This document shows, piece after piece, positions 8,527 through 18,546 of a stretch of DNA of 18,546 nt (position 1 is its first letter; every line of letters starts with the position of its first letter). The notes beneath the pieces were generated by a model. The model had not been told where the DNA came from. It saw only the letters and a list, made by a program, of their open reading frames with translations, and made no database searches. The DNA lies in contig JADNYJ010000609.1 in the NCBI GenBank assembly GCA_015501075.1, positions 1 to 18,546 on the forward strand, in the 5' to 3' direction. This stretch comes from Gymnopilus junonius. Lineage: Eukaryota; Basidiomycota; Agaricomycetes; Agaricales; Galerinaceae. Made by a program: the position numbers and the translations under genes.

Positions 8527-9148
8527 GCCAGTTCTTCCATCAAAGCCATTGGGCGTGTTGATATCATTCTCATTCGTTTTGTAATTAGAATAGTGTCAGA
8601 GCAAGTACACCTCGTCAATACTTAAATTGATTGATTAGAGTTTCTTAGTGCTGGCGACTCAATATTGATGCTGATCGTAATAAGTAGGTTGATTAATAAT
8701 TTAATTAGATTTTCAGTTTGATGAGAGCCCACTGACGCGTCGCGTATATAATCACGTGGTTCCGTGACAGACCTATTTTTGGAGAGGCGCAACGGCTAAG
8801 AACTCCCCGACCCGATGACTAAGCGCATAGCCACAGAAATACTGTCCGATGCACCATTCAAAGGTGTAGGATTCCAACCACATATGCTGCCAACTCCTTG
8901 CACACTTAGCATAGGCTATATATAATCCAGAATCATGCGAGTACAAAATTATATGCTTTAGTCCAGTGCAATGGCCAAAATTCGACAGAAGACAGCTGAG
9001 CCGAGGGGGTGTGATCGCGTTTCCACGCGTGTTATGTAAGCTAATTGCCGCGTCTTGACGCGTGTTGCCTGCCAAAATTGAAATCCAAATAAAAGAGGAA
9101 AGCAGGGGCCTTTCCCCCTAATGCTTTTTGAGAATTGTTTTTATCCTT
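8527..9148. other. Downstream flank of F-box B with clustered ACGCGT motifs
   Basis: No coding sequence recognised. Bases 8734-8757 (GACGCGTCGCGTATATAATC, then ACGT) match the block behind F-box A and contain an MluI-type ACGCGT (8735-8740); a CACGTG follows at 8753-8758. Two more ACGCGT hexamers occur at 9025-9030 and 9058-9063, each within ACGCGTGTT and 33 bases apart. ACGCGT is the core of MBF-type cell-cycle sites in yeasts, but here no promoter is evident, so these may be parts of an old repeat. Confidence 0.45.
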
Positions 9149-9149
9149 A

Positions 9150-9280
9150 ATTTTCAGGTTTTGCGCAGGTTTTTAAGATCCGATGATGTTGATGAGCTGG
9201 AAATACCCTGTAAAATTTAGTCAGATATCCGGCTCAATGTGATCAGCACAGATTAAAAACCTGCGCAAAACCTGCAAAAT
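9150..9280. mobile_element. Short MITE-like element with about 27 bp terminal inverted repeats
   Basis: The left arm (9150-9176) reads ATTTTCAGGTTTTGCGCAGG, then TTTTTAA. The right arm (9253-9280) is its reverse complement apart from one extra base. Only 76 bases separate the arms and nothing between them is coding. This is the architecture of a miniature inverted-repeat element or of a strong DNA/RNA hairpin. I could not identify a clear target-site duplication, so it is not assigned to a transposon superfamily. Confidence 0.5.
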
Positions 9281-10447
9281 AGACGCAGTTACCAATCTGT
9301 GTATGTTTTGGAGGCAGGCTGGAGCCTTTTTAGGACGATATTTAGAATAACCTGTTTCTGCGGTTTTCTACAGGCCATGTAAACACATACAAATACCATC
9401 ACCGATCGCAGGTGTTGCGCCTCCACTATTTTCCATTGGAACTGGGCAGCAAGTGGGCGCGCCACATTTTGCAAATACAGTTGATTGTGCTTCCTCTCCA
9501 TTTGAGGTTGTTTCATCACAACTAACCCTTGTTGATACCCTTGATAAGCTTACGCGCTGAGGTCTTTACCGAAGACTCTTGCCGGTTGAATGCCCAAAGA
9601 CGTCAAGAAAGCATGCAGTCTAAATTCATATTGCCGAACCCTGACAGAAGTCATTCAAATCTCGCTGAACGTCCACCTTGTTCTCAAGCACAGAAACAAA
9701 GCTAAATGCAAAATGACACTATATTTGTGTAACTAGAAACTTGATTTGTATGCAATTCTGATGTATGCAAAAAATGAATGTGAGGTAGTATGTACAAATG
9801 GTTAATGAGTGCAAGGAATTGAGCTTATGGTCGATGAACGAGGATGCAGCGATGGCGATGACTGTATTTACAGGGTTCGAAAGGTCAAAAGGAAAAACTC
9901 TGCGATAAGTCGACAACAGAAATGATAACAATATGCTTGAAAACGCATGCAAGTGGCAACTTGAATGAGGCCATGGACGGATGCTAAGATCGGGATCACA
10001 AGAGAATGGAAGAATGGAATGTGCTGTATAAAAAAGCATAGGCAATGATGTTGGACGAGAGCGAACGATGATGATGCATGAATTGAATGAATGATACTTG
10101 CTCGACGTGAGATAAAAGACGCATTGGCGATTGAGGAGATGTTAAGCCGTCGTTCGATGATGGTGATGAAATATTCCGTATTGCAGTTGATATGGTGGCT
10201 TTGATGCTGGTGTGAGTAGCGAAGAGTGTCGACGATAAACGATGACAGTGGTGAAGTCTACAGATTATGCCTTCCTAGGTGTATAATATAAATTTTCGGC
10301 GGCCGATATCGAGAACTGAGATGATTCTTCAAGACGGAATGATGAGATTTAAGCTTCGTGTTGGAGAAATAAGCGGATAGGTCCTGTGACCGAGGGGCGG
10401 GACGCCGACGTCTAATAGCCATAGTATGCGCGCTAAACATAAATTAA
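9281..10447. other. Intergenic region and probable 3' flank of the PUF gene
   Basis: No gene recognised. The part next to 10447 would be the 3' UTR and downstream sequence of the minus-strand PUF gene. Bases 9700-10250 are rich in short ATGAATGA/GATGATG-like runs. The one longer minus-strand open frame (10045-9719) is low-complexity and hydrophobic without any family signature, so I do not call it. Confidence 0.4.
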
Positions 10448-13148
10448 TCAGACGTAGATGGGATGCATTATTAAAAGATGACTTGCCATCCTATCGCTGT
10501 TGGCAAGAAATTGGTCAGATAATCACCAGGGGTATGCATAGCAGAAACGTACAAGAGCCAGATAACTTTAGATCCAGTTTTACAACCCCGCAGAGTCACG
10601 ATATGACCCTTAATGCACTCGTAAAGGAGGCTTCGCTGGTCCTTATCGGCCTATAAATGATTACTATGAGATGCTTTGAACCATGATCAAATTTTAACTT
10701 ACTGTCGGCAAAACACTAGCAATCAATTGACTGCCAGTGACGGACAGCGCTAAGTCAACGATCATAGCACGGCGAGCCCTAGAAGGAAAGTCAGTTAAGA
10801 GACGTTCAACGTTGAAGAAATGACTCGCCCTTTAGCAGGTTCGCACATGCGCTTCACTACCTTATCAAGGGTTTCGGCACCTCCCTCCTTGAGAGCCTTT
10901 GTGACGGACTTGCTTCCCTGTTCATTCGTCGCAAATTCGAGCAGTCCGTCCAATACGTGGTCCAGCACCATGAGTTTATGCCTTTCAGATCCATGTTCCA
11001 AAACTATAAATAAATTTTAAAAACTCGATATAAAATTTTAAAAGAGCATTGGTCAACGTACTGTGCTGGATACAATAAGATCCCCATTGGCTCTTCGTCA
11101 CTTCGCTGAAAGTGCCAAAGCCGTGATTGAGGAGCTCGTCGACAATGCCGTCCTTGGCTTCAGCCTCGAGGTTCTCGAAAGCATGCTGTGCATTAAATTT
11201 GAATACAACACGTAAAGGAAGTAGAGACAGAAGGCTAACCTGGACAACCAAAGATCCTGTTTCGTGACAAGCAAGCGATGCCCATTTGCCTTTGAGGGAT
11301 TTATTTACGCTGAAAAGTAATTTTGAGAATATTGTTTGAGGATATCAAGACTGAGGCTTACTATGCAAAAATCGGCGGTGCAGGTGGTGTCCAGGACAGC
11401 TCCATGATCTAAACAATCAACTGAGTAATGAAGGATATAAATCATGATACGCCATACCTTGCTCCAGACATGAGAAGCATGTTTATTGACAAGTGTCTGA
11501 GCGGGATCACCAAGAGGAGTTCGGAGACAATGAGGAGGCGGATGTCTTCTTCGCAGTCAAGAGCCTTCTGCAGTACGTGACATCCGTAGCAATTAGTTGC
11601 GAGATCCACAATACGCCCTCTGTCAAGCGATGATAAATAATTTGGCTCAGGAAAATTCAAATAAGTAAATGAAAGTACCTCATGCATCCCACGATCTTAC
11701 GTCGTTCCTCGGGGGTCGAAGCGGCCTCCAGGCATCTTTGGACAGCCCAATTGCCGAACCTATGGCCATCTTCGTCAGAGGAAGGACGATCTTCAGACAA
11801 TGCTCATACCTGTGTGCCATCATTTCAAATCCGCGAGCACAAATAGCGTCGACTATCTTGGCCCGCTCCTCCAAGTCAGCGACTTTCAATTTTTGTTGGA
11901 GGAAAATGGAAGCTTGCTGGTCAGACGACTTGATAATGCGAGCGACAAAAACATGGTATGGTGGAGACGAGGATGGATGAAGCAAAGAAAGAAAATTAAT
12001 CGGCTACAAAAGATGCGCATATATGAACATTAAACTTTGAATTGAGTGATCCAGCGCTATGGCTCACCTCATTTGAAGCTTGAAATGCGTAAGCGCTGGG
12101 CTGTTGCTGATAACCTAAAGAGCGCAACGGTTCTTCCTGGGCAGCATTAAAATTGAAATCGTTGCCAGCTTTGTCGCCTTGAACCCTCCAATCGAGATTA
12201 AGAGCGGGGAGGGGTTCAAGTTGGGACTGATGGCCGTGCTGGTTCAAACGGTATTCCAGATGCGGAAGACGGGAAGGCTCAGTGCGTCGGTGTTGAGGAG
12301 AGTTGTAGATCGAATGAGGAAGATCGAGGTGAGATGAGGCTTGGATACGAGCGTTGGAACCGTTGATTTCTACAGCAGAGCGGTCCGAGAATGACTCGAA
12401 GACCGGCAAGACGCCGGAAGAAGCCTGTATGCGCGTGTGGTTTAAATGCGCGAGTGGAGGCCTAGGAGCGGATGCAAGAAATGTCGGAGAGAATATCTCT
12501 GGGCTCTTATCAGGGAAGATTGTTCAAACAAAAGAGGGGCGCGTGGATAAAAGGATAGTTGTGCTGAGATTGTTCATAGGAGAGTGGAGTTTGATATCCA
12601 ACGACCTTCCACTGGGGAAAGATCTGTCGGGGTTAGAAGCGCCGAAGAAACCGAAGCAGGAGAAAGTCCGGCGAGTTTGGAGGCATATCGGCACATATAG
12701 CTAGAGGAGAAGGTTTGTTCTGTGCAAAGGACGGGGGAATTAAGGTTTAGAGTGCGCAAGAGTTGTTCGACGTGTTGCTAAAGTTTTGATCAGATTTTGA
12801 TCGATAAGATAGATTAAAAAATAGCATATACGCACTTTGTCGTCGTACGTTGGACTGTTTTCTTCCTGCCATCCCCGATGGCGCCGATTCTCGAAGCTGT
12901 TCTGGGGGCTTGAGAACTGCCGAAACATCTTCGCGACTGACGGGCTGCACACCCGTTACGACTGTCAGATTTAGCATAGACCTCAGCGGCCCTGGAAAAG
13001 TATCCAAGGTTCTCGGCCACGTCGTGTCGGACGGCTGAGGCTGCGGTGCCCAGATGGAGCCCATAAGGCCCGTTGGCTGTCGAGGACGAGGAGGGAGGGG
13101 GTCATTGGCGGAGGCGTAATGCTGGGGAGATTCGGTGGGATGTGCCAT
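10448..13148 (-). CDS. PUF (Pumilio-family) RNA-binding protein, 12 exons, with several frame breaks
   Basis: Binds short motifs in mRNA 3' UTRs to control decay or translation, normally in the cytoplasm. Exons: 13148-12836, 12777-12068, 12003-11810, 11759-11679, 11619-11458, 11408-11362, 11309-11240, 11185-11062, 11003-10829, 10778-10703, 10650-10553, 10496-10448. Start MAHPTESPQHY. The first two exons encode a disordered Ser/Pro/Gln-rich region (TGLMGSIWAPQPQPSD). The PUF domain fills exons 3-12, with repeat helices SIFLQ, NWAVQ, CHVLQ, SHVWS, SLVVQ, SYCIQ, SKSVT, SQLIA and SKVIW. All phases from exon 3 on agree if one G is added at about 11510. Exon 1 needs about four frame changes; exon 2 needs one (about 12578) and has TGA at 12526-12524. 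The C-terminus after KVIWLFDRM differs from the expected family ending. Either an error-affected real gene or one starting to decay. Confidence 0.88.
10779..10828 (-). other. GC-AG intron in the PUF gene
   Basis: The 50-base intron between AAAGG and GGCTCGC begins GCGAGT and ends CTTCTAG on the minus strand. Only this splice restores the family sequence CEPAKGARRAMIVDLAL in frame. A GT donor is not available at this position, and reading straight through gives a stop within about 14 codons (STLNVS-stop). All other introns I mapped in the window are GT-AG. A TTAACTGAC stretch about 15 bases before the acceptor can serve as branch site. Confidence 0.75.
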
Positions 13149-14480
13149 TGGGGAGGGAGATGGTGGTGGTCAGGAGTAAAGAGCGTCGGGGTCGAATTTT
13201 CATATTTTATACAACGTCGGGGTTGACATCTTCTGTGAAATATAAATCACATTCCTTTTCGGGACAATTCCTTTCCAAACTGGGATATATAAACGCTTTG
13301 AAACTTACTTTTTAAACGAAGAATATGTTAAATGACTCGCAAAAAAAATCGTACACGCATGATTTTCACTGTCACCGCAGCGGCGATAACGTTGAAGGAT
13401 TAAGTCAAAAAACTCTGTAGTCAAACAGACAGTGGCTGGCGTCTCGATTTGTAAGCCCCGTCGGACTAATCCGTAGGAAAGCGCCCCATCTGACGGATGC
13501 GAATCACTGGTTTTTTTCAATTGAATGATACTTTTTACAGCATACCATCTTCCTTCTCGCTTTACTGACGGATACGACGTACTCCATACTCACGCATTGA
13601 ACGCCCTAATAGCCAGTTGACAAGGCCGGCTTTACATAGCCAGGTGGCAAATGGTCTGGCCTGTAGTTATTTTTGTCATGCGGACTATATCAGCGAGACG
13701 TAAAGGGGTCACTCTGCAGTAAGATTCACTGGTGGATGGAGGAATGTAAGGATAGTGCTTTGTAAAGCCAGCCATATATAAAAAGGCAAAGACAGGTACG
13801 GAGTTAGTCCATCTTACCCTAGACCAGGACTCCATAAATTGGGCAGCGTGGCTGTCTAAATGACAGAAAAATTTGGCCCCATCGACCTAGTAGCCAAAGC
13901 ATTGCAATGAACATCGGTAATTTATATCTAAGAAAGCTCACCGGCTCGTCATCAGCTCACCAGCTCACAATGACGCATTGCGCGCAAGTCGAATCGACTC
14001 AACAAAACCGGTGCCCGAAGGAAGGCCCCGTAGAAACAGCTCGTTGACAGAGAAAATAGGAATAAGCAAGGGAAAAAATGACCAAACCGGTCGATGCTTC
14101 TCCCGCGAACCTCAGAGATAAGTCATAGGTACAAAATAGCACAAAAACGTGCCTGCGGAAATCCTGATAAGCGAATCTCCGTAAAGCTCAATGGCCATAG
14201 CACGCGGAGTGTTTTCGATCTACGCCTGATAAAAGGGCGAAAATCTGATCTGGAGCCACGTATATGTAGATCAAACTGAGTAGAATAGACGAACCCCGAA
14301 AATTCGAACTGGCCAGGAAGTTGTACTTCTTCTAAAACGACCTTGGGTCGGTAGCATTCGCTTTAATTGAGCTGTCTGTGGAGAACAAAAGACACCTCAG
14401 TGACGACAAACCTTGGCTAAAAGAGGCTTTACCCGGTGATGCCAAAGCTTTGGGCTGCCGATACGCAAATGGGTAAAGTA
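13149..14480. other. PUF promoter region and adjoining sequence without recognisable genes
   Basis: Bases 13149-13330 are the presumed 5' flank of the PUF gene; I see no clear TATA box or initiator. Further on there are only short open frames on both strands without family signatures or consistent splice structure. Confidence 0.4.
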
Positions 14481-14529
14481 ACATGACTCACCCTTGATTT
14501 CCAGGCCAACCTTCCTCCAGTCATGAAGG

Positions 14530-14811
14530 TTAGCTTATCTGGTCAGGCATACACGACTTGGAGCGATGCTTGATCAGCTGTCGATATTCCAGACCCCACT
14601 TGACCTTCAGGAGTATGGTCGGCGATGCTATAACAAGAGAAATACAGGGCAATCTGCTACCCGTGGCAGGACGCTTACTGGACAGACGCGCAAAAACAGG
14701 AAGGCGCAAAGAACCCAGAGCTGGACCACCCGCATGCCATAATTCCCCGACACAACGCTTGCCCTCGAGATCCGTGACATATTTGGATCTTCTCGAAAGC
14801 TCTGACGGCAT
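14530..14811 (-). CDS. Unrecognised small open frame with a well-formed 51 bp intron
   Basis: I do not recognise this protein. The frame starts MPSELSRRSKYVTDLEGKRC and stays open for 93 codons. It contains a plausible intron at 14678-14628 (GTAAGC...TTGTTATAG). Because 51 is a multiple of three, spliced and unspliced forms both stay open; splicing would give about 76 residues ending CMPDQIS. A TATATAA lies only about 10 bases before the ATG, which is too close for a TATA box serving that start, so the true start may be further in, or this may not be a gene. Nothing in the composition indicates a function. Confidence 0.2.
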   Translation of the reverse strand: MPSELSRRSKYVTDLEGKRCVGELWHAGGPALGSLRLPVFARLSSKRPATGSRLPCISLVIASPTILLKVKWGLEYRQLIKHRSKSCMPDQIS

Positions 14812-14814
14812 GTG

Positions 14815-17800
14815 AATGGCTTATATACACCGAGACACTCCTGAACAGTTCTATGAAAGAACCAAGTCCACCAAGTCCTGCACCAGAACCCAGCAAACGA
14901 GCGATGTCGCCATGTCTGAACATGTTCAGCTCCTGAACAAACGAACCGAAATAGGAATCGTCACAAGCATGGTTCGAATCAAGGGTTGTTCCAGGCAAGA
15001 TGATGAAGTGTCATAAAAACAAAAGAGACGATTCCGAAAAGAAGTGAGGTGAGCACGATTTCGGCTTACTTTCAGTAGTGCTTGCTGAGCGTCCATTCTC
15101 GTCTTCTGGCAGGACGTGGTTGGGCAGGATTAACATCAGCCCGATGATGTCCTTGTCAGTCTGCTTTGTCGAGTGGACATAAACCGTCTTCATGTTGATC
15201 GACGTGCGTTTCAGACAGAAGGTATACTAATGAAAAAGGAACTAACTTCAGAATAGATGCAAGTTAATGTGCGAGAAAGTTACTCTGAAAGGTTGCATGT
15301 CGAAGAAACAGAGCCCTGTTCCCGGTTCCGGCAATGAGGGATTCAGTTATCTCCATAACAACTAGAATAAAGTCTTTTATTTGAAGGTCAACAATTAGCC
15401 TCACCTATCCTGCCTAATTGCGACGCTTAAGCAAGACATCGCTGACATAGCAAGAGCAAGAATTTCCCGCAGGGTAGCCCATACGATGAGAGTAAAATGT
15501 CAACGCCGAAGCATGACAGGATTTGACCTGCCACGGAGCCATGGAGATGATTGGCCGATAGAACTAATAGACAAGACGCCCTCCGCAGCCTCTCCATTTG
15601 CAAATATATCAGAAAATTCCTAGTGCTTTTCTCGATAGGGCACTCACCATGTGTAGTCCGACATGAGATGAATCTCGACATCAAAGATAACTTTGTAAGA
15701 TCAGCTGTGCTCGACCTTGACCCCCCAAACCGACAGGGCTAAAAACGAGCAAGCATGGCAAATCATTTCAATTCTGCATAGTGCGTGAGTATTGTGATAA
15801 TTTTTTCAAGTACCCGACTTACATACCTCGGCTCCTATCGACTAAGAGAGACTTATACCAGAGGATTTACTGGGCTTCGACATCGCTGCATTCATCTCGT
15901 TTACTGTCCAACCAGGCATTGGCATTGTGAGCGCGCTCGTAAAAGTAAGATTGGGAAATAACAGTTCCAGCTCCATGTAACCCGAGCACAAGAAATTGAG
16001 TCGATCAAAAGTTGCTTTACATCCGTGTGGAAAAAGGAAGGACATGGAGTGGATTGACCATCACGACGGTGGCGGACGGATGTACCAGATCAGGGCCCTC
16101 ATGTGCAGGGCCAATCTTTCAGTAATATCGTCGGCACCGATGGAAAATACAGCCCAGAGGTATAATATGCTTTGGTCAAGAAGGGGTAAGGAAGGCTGAA
16201 TTCTTTCTCGTGGAGTGCTCTTGTCATCGATATTGTTCTGGAGTAGGACTTGGTCTCCACATGTGGCAGACATAGGCTAGTGTGCAAAAGCTGTCGTTTT
16301 CATTTTGAGATGAATTGCTAGAGAAATCAGGCTATTCGTTGAGGTCGTACCTTGAGTCGGAATATATTTATCCGCCGCCGATAGTCTTCAGTGAGCGGAA
16401 ATAATAAAGGAAGGATCTGAGAGTAGTATTGTATGGAAGTGATACATCAAATGAAGTTTGTCATAGATCACCCAAGTATTTCTTGAACTGTCATTCGGGC
16501 AGTTTTATGTGTCCAGACGCCACGAACTTGCCACTGACAAAGATCTGTTGACACCAAATGGAGCCAAGTTCGATACTTCGCGGGTATGTACCTGTACCTC
16601 GGAACCCAACCAAGGTGAAATGCCGTGTTAGGCCTGACGACATTCGGCAAAATGCTCAGCAAAATACTCACGACTGAATTTACGGTGTTTACAGGGTCGA
16701 GCAGCCGAGGGTCTTCCTCGCCGTGGGCGACAGTTCTGGATTAAAATAAGGTCGGTTCATCCAAGCCCCACTCAGGCTGATCCAAAGGTCAAGAGCCTTC
16801 AAAACGAGATACACCCTAAAATGTGTTTGAACTCCAAGCCACGCTGCTTCCAAGAAGTCTGGAATGATGGTTTGTGTTCCAGAAACAGTCGAAGTGCCCG
16901 TAAGGTCCATAAAGCTTGCTGCGGCATTTTATAACCTCGAATTGGTAGAAACCATCTAGCGCGCGGCGATGATAGAGTAGTTATCTAGGTGCAGAACTTC
17001 GCAGGATACATGAAATATCCTAGATTGAGTCGTATTTGGGGGAATAGAATGCGACTAAAAAACTCAAATTGAAAACCGGTCACGATGGAATAAGTTTGCG
17101 ATATGAATGATAGGTTGCAGGATCTTACGTAGCCTCGCCGCTACATCTCTGCTTGGCTTTGTAAGAATACGAAGACAACAAATCCGCACTTAGCTCTTAG
17201 AGGTCTTCCACAGTCGATGAAAAACGGTCTAAGTTTCATCCCCTGCATGATATTGATAATAACTTTTCAGATCGATTTAGGCTAGAATGAGAGTAAACGG
17301 CGGGTCAGCAAGTAACATGTTCATTGCACCGTATGACTGCAACCCATCAAATGAAAGGCTGATATATTCTCTGGATAGATAAAAATACCTAGTGAATGCT
17401 TTATCAACCTGAATCCCTTATTCCATTGGCATAAAACTCACGTTCCCAGCAATTTTGTGGACTTGATTGTCCACGTATATACTTTTCCCCTTCTCGAAAG
17501 ATCCCGAAGATGAGGAAACAATCGGCTTTCATTGTGATTGACGCCTCACGTTCCCTCTGGATTCCGGACCTGCAATGCTGTATCCAGCATAACCTGCGGC
17601 TGAAAAGGGGGTTAGAACCTGGTCATTCAGTACTGAAGCTTCAAGTGAGCCAGTTCAGATTTGAATGAAAACATCGTGTCAAGAAGGAGCATACTACGCA
17701 CTGTAAGTTTTGACAAACAACAGGACACACGACCCACTTTTCTCATGAGTCCATCTTGATGTAATTGCCAGCATTCCGTGCCGTTGGACCCGTCTATCAT

Positions 17801-17880
17801 GGAAAGCAGCCTTTGACGCAGAACGCAGAGAATTTACTGTAGAAAGTCCAACGTCCCTCCTACGTCTCCTGTATGCTTAA
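14815..17880. other. Gene-poor stretch with minus-strand open segments and possible splice signals, unrecognised
   Basis: No known domain is visible. The most gene-like part is the minus strand from about 16910 to 15842. Open segments MDLTGTSTVSGTQTIIPDF (16910-), RVWTHKTARMTVQEILG-like sequence (to 16468), ILPLLFPLTEDYRRRINIF (about 16412-16356) and MSATCGDQVLLQNNIDDKST (16273-) are separated by GT-AG pairs about 50-80 bases apart. The phases do not join into one frame, and in places two frames are open at once. It could be a degenerate gene or chance. I call no product. Confidence 0.2.
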
Positions 17881-17883
17881 TAC

Positions 17884-18420
17884 TCAGACTCCTTTCAAAG
17901 AGGATATCCATTGGCGACAGGTTGGTTGATAGGCCGCTGGAACCACAAAATACGACTTGCCTCGAAAACAGTAATGTGGTGGGAACCAGATTAAGTTCTC
18001 GTAAACGATAAAGCTCGTGGCATAGACAGGCGAAATTAAAAGAGCAGTTCGACAGGAACGTGCGTTGGAGTGGGTCGCTCCTAATTGTTGTAAGCAGTCA
18101 TTCACACCCGATACCTTCAATCCGTAGGACAAGTGGCCAAGATGATGCTTATGGTCATGCATGCAGCCAAGTGAATGCAGGTTTGAAAGCCGAACTACCT
18201 CCTGTGGAGACGATAGCCATGCGCGGTCAATTGAAAATCGGTGAATCCTAATTAGAATCAAATCCAGACTGCAAGTCAATGAAGATAACAGGAAAAAGAG
18301 GAGAAGAATCGACATGCATACTGTTTCTCGACCAATTTTCGTTGTCAAGTGCTGATCAACGCCTCTGTTCACAAGAGCAGCAAGGGTGTGGAGTGTGAAG
18401 TGCAGGGTGCCAGGGTCCAC
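17884..18420 (-). CDS. Unrecognised 178-codon open frame, possibly secreted
   Basis: Longest uninterrupted frame in the right third of the window. From the internal ATG at 18315 the translation starts MSILLLFFLLSSLTCSLDLI, which looks like a signal peptide, followed by a Cys- and His-containing region (LGCMHDHKHHLGHLSYGLKV) without family signature. The same bases contain a credible intron (GTATGC...CTTGCAG, 53 bp, starting just before that ATG), which would instead remove the hydrophobic segment. A chance open frame is a real possibility. Confidence 0.2.
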   Translation of the reverse strand: MDPGTLHFTLHTLAALVNRGVDQHLTTKIGRETVCMSILLLFFLLSSLTCSLDLILIRIHRFSIDRAWLSSPQEVVRLSNLHSLGCMHDHKHHLGHLSYGLKVSGVNDCLQQLGATHSNARSCRTALLISPVYATSFIVYENLIWFPPHYCFRGKSYFVVPAAYQPTCRQWISSLKGV

Positions 18421-18546
18421 TCAAATAACCCTGCTTCATTTTCTTCCGCATTCTACGCTTGCTGACAGACAAGGCTAGGGTCAGCCTTTGGAGCAGACTA
18501 ACGTTTTGGACAAGCACCATATGGAACAAGCACGCGATAGAAAGTT

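Noticed and set aside
9719..10045. Minus-strand 108-codon frame downstream of PUF
   Set aside because: Low-complexity, hydrophobic and Ser-rich without family features; more likely PUF 3' flank.
14971..14984. GGTTCGAATC resembling a tRNA B box
   Set aside because: No A box at the right distance and no cloverleaf can be formed with the flanks.
1..18546. CRISPR array, bacterial operon, or viral/transposon polymerase genes
   Set aside because: No regularly spaced repeats, no bacterial gene organisation, and no polymerase, integrase or transposase motif could be seen in any frame.

Overview
The window is nuclear DNA of a mushroom-forming basidiomycete (Agaricomycetes-like). The evidence is the many 49-60 bp GT-AG introns, the fungal-type tRNA ligase, the agaricomycete style of the F-box proteins (short coiled coil, then F-box, then divergent LRR-like tail), and a PUF gene with the multi-exon structure seen in this class. 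No bacterial, CRISPR or convincing tRNA/rRNA signal was found. All assignments come from reading translations by eye and from knowledge of the families; no database search was run.

Layout. (1) 1-1823, minus: 5' part of a fungal tRNA ligase (TRL1) with five exons, running off the left edge inside the kinase domain. It is intact except for two single-base deletions in C runs. (2) 2303-3816, plus: F-box paralogue A, open for 400 codons, then broken. (3) 4447-6425: a wrecked GRAM-VASt-transmembrane (LAM/Ysp2-type sterol-transfer) gene. It lies on the minus strand, but its VASt C-terminal piece (about 4736-5131) sits inverted on the plus strand. (4) 7009-8526, plus: F-box paralogue B, full length except for one in-frame TGA. 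(5) 8527-10447: intergenic, with a 131 bp terminal-inverted-repeat element. (6) 10448-13148, minus: a PUF (Pumilio) RNA-binding protein. Its twelve or so exons splice in perfect phase across the repeat domain, except for one missing base; the disordered N-terminus has several more breaks. (7) 13149-18546: gene-poor sequence in which I recognise nothing.

The genes do not form a pathway. TRL1 and PUF are housekeeping RNA genes. The two F-box genes are a segmental duplication that carries some flanking sequence and brackets the LAM pseudogene. The main theme is gene breakage of two kinds. The LAM locus shows real structural decay (inversion, stop codons, missing domain half). TRL1 and PUF mostly show one-base changes at homopolymers, which could be assembly errors or very recent inactivation.
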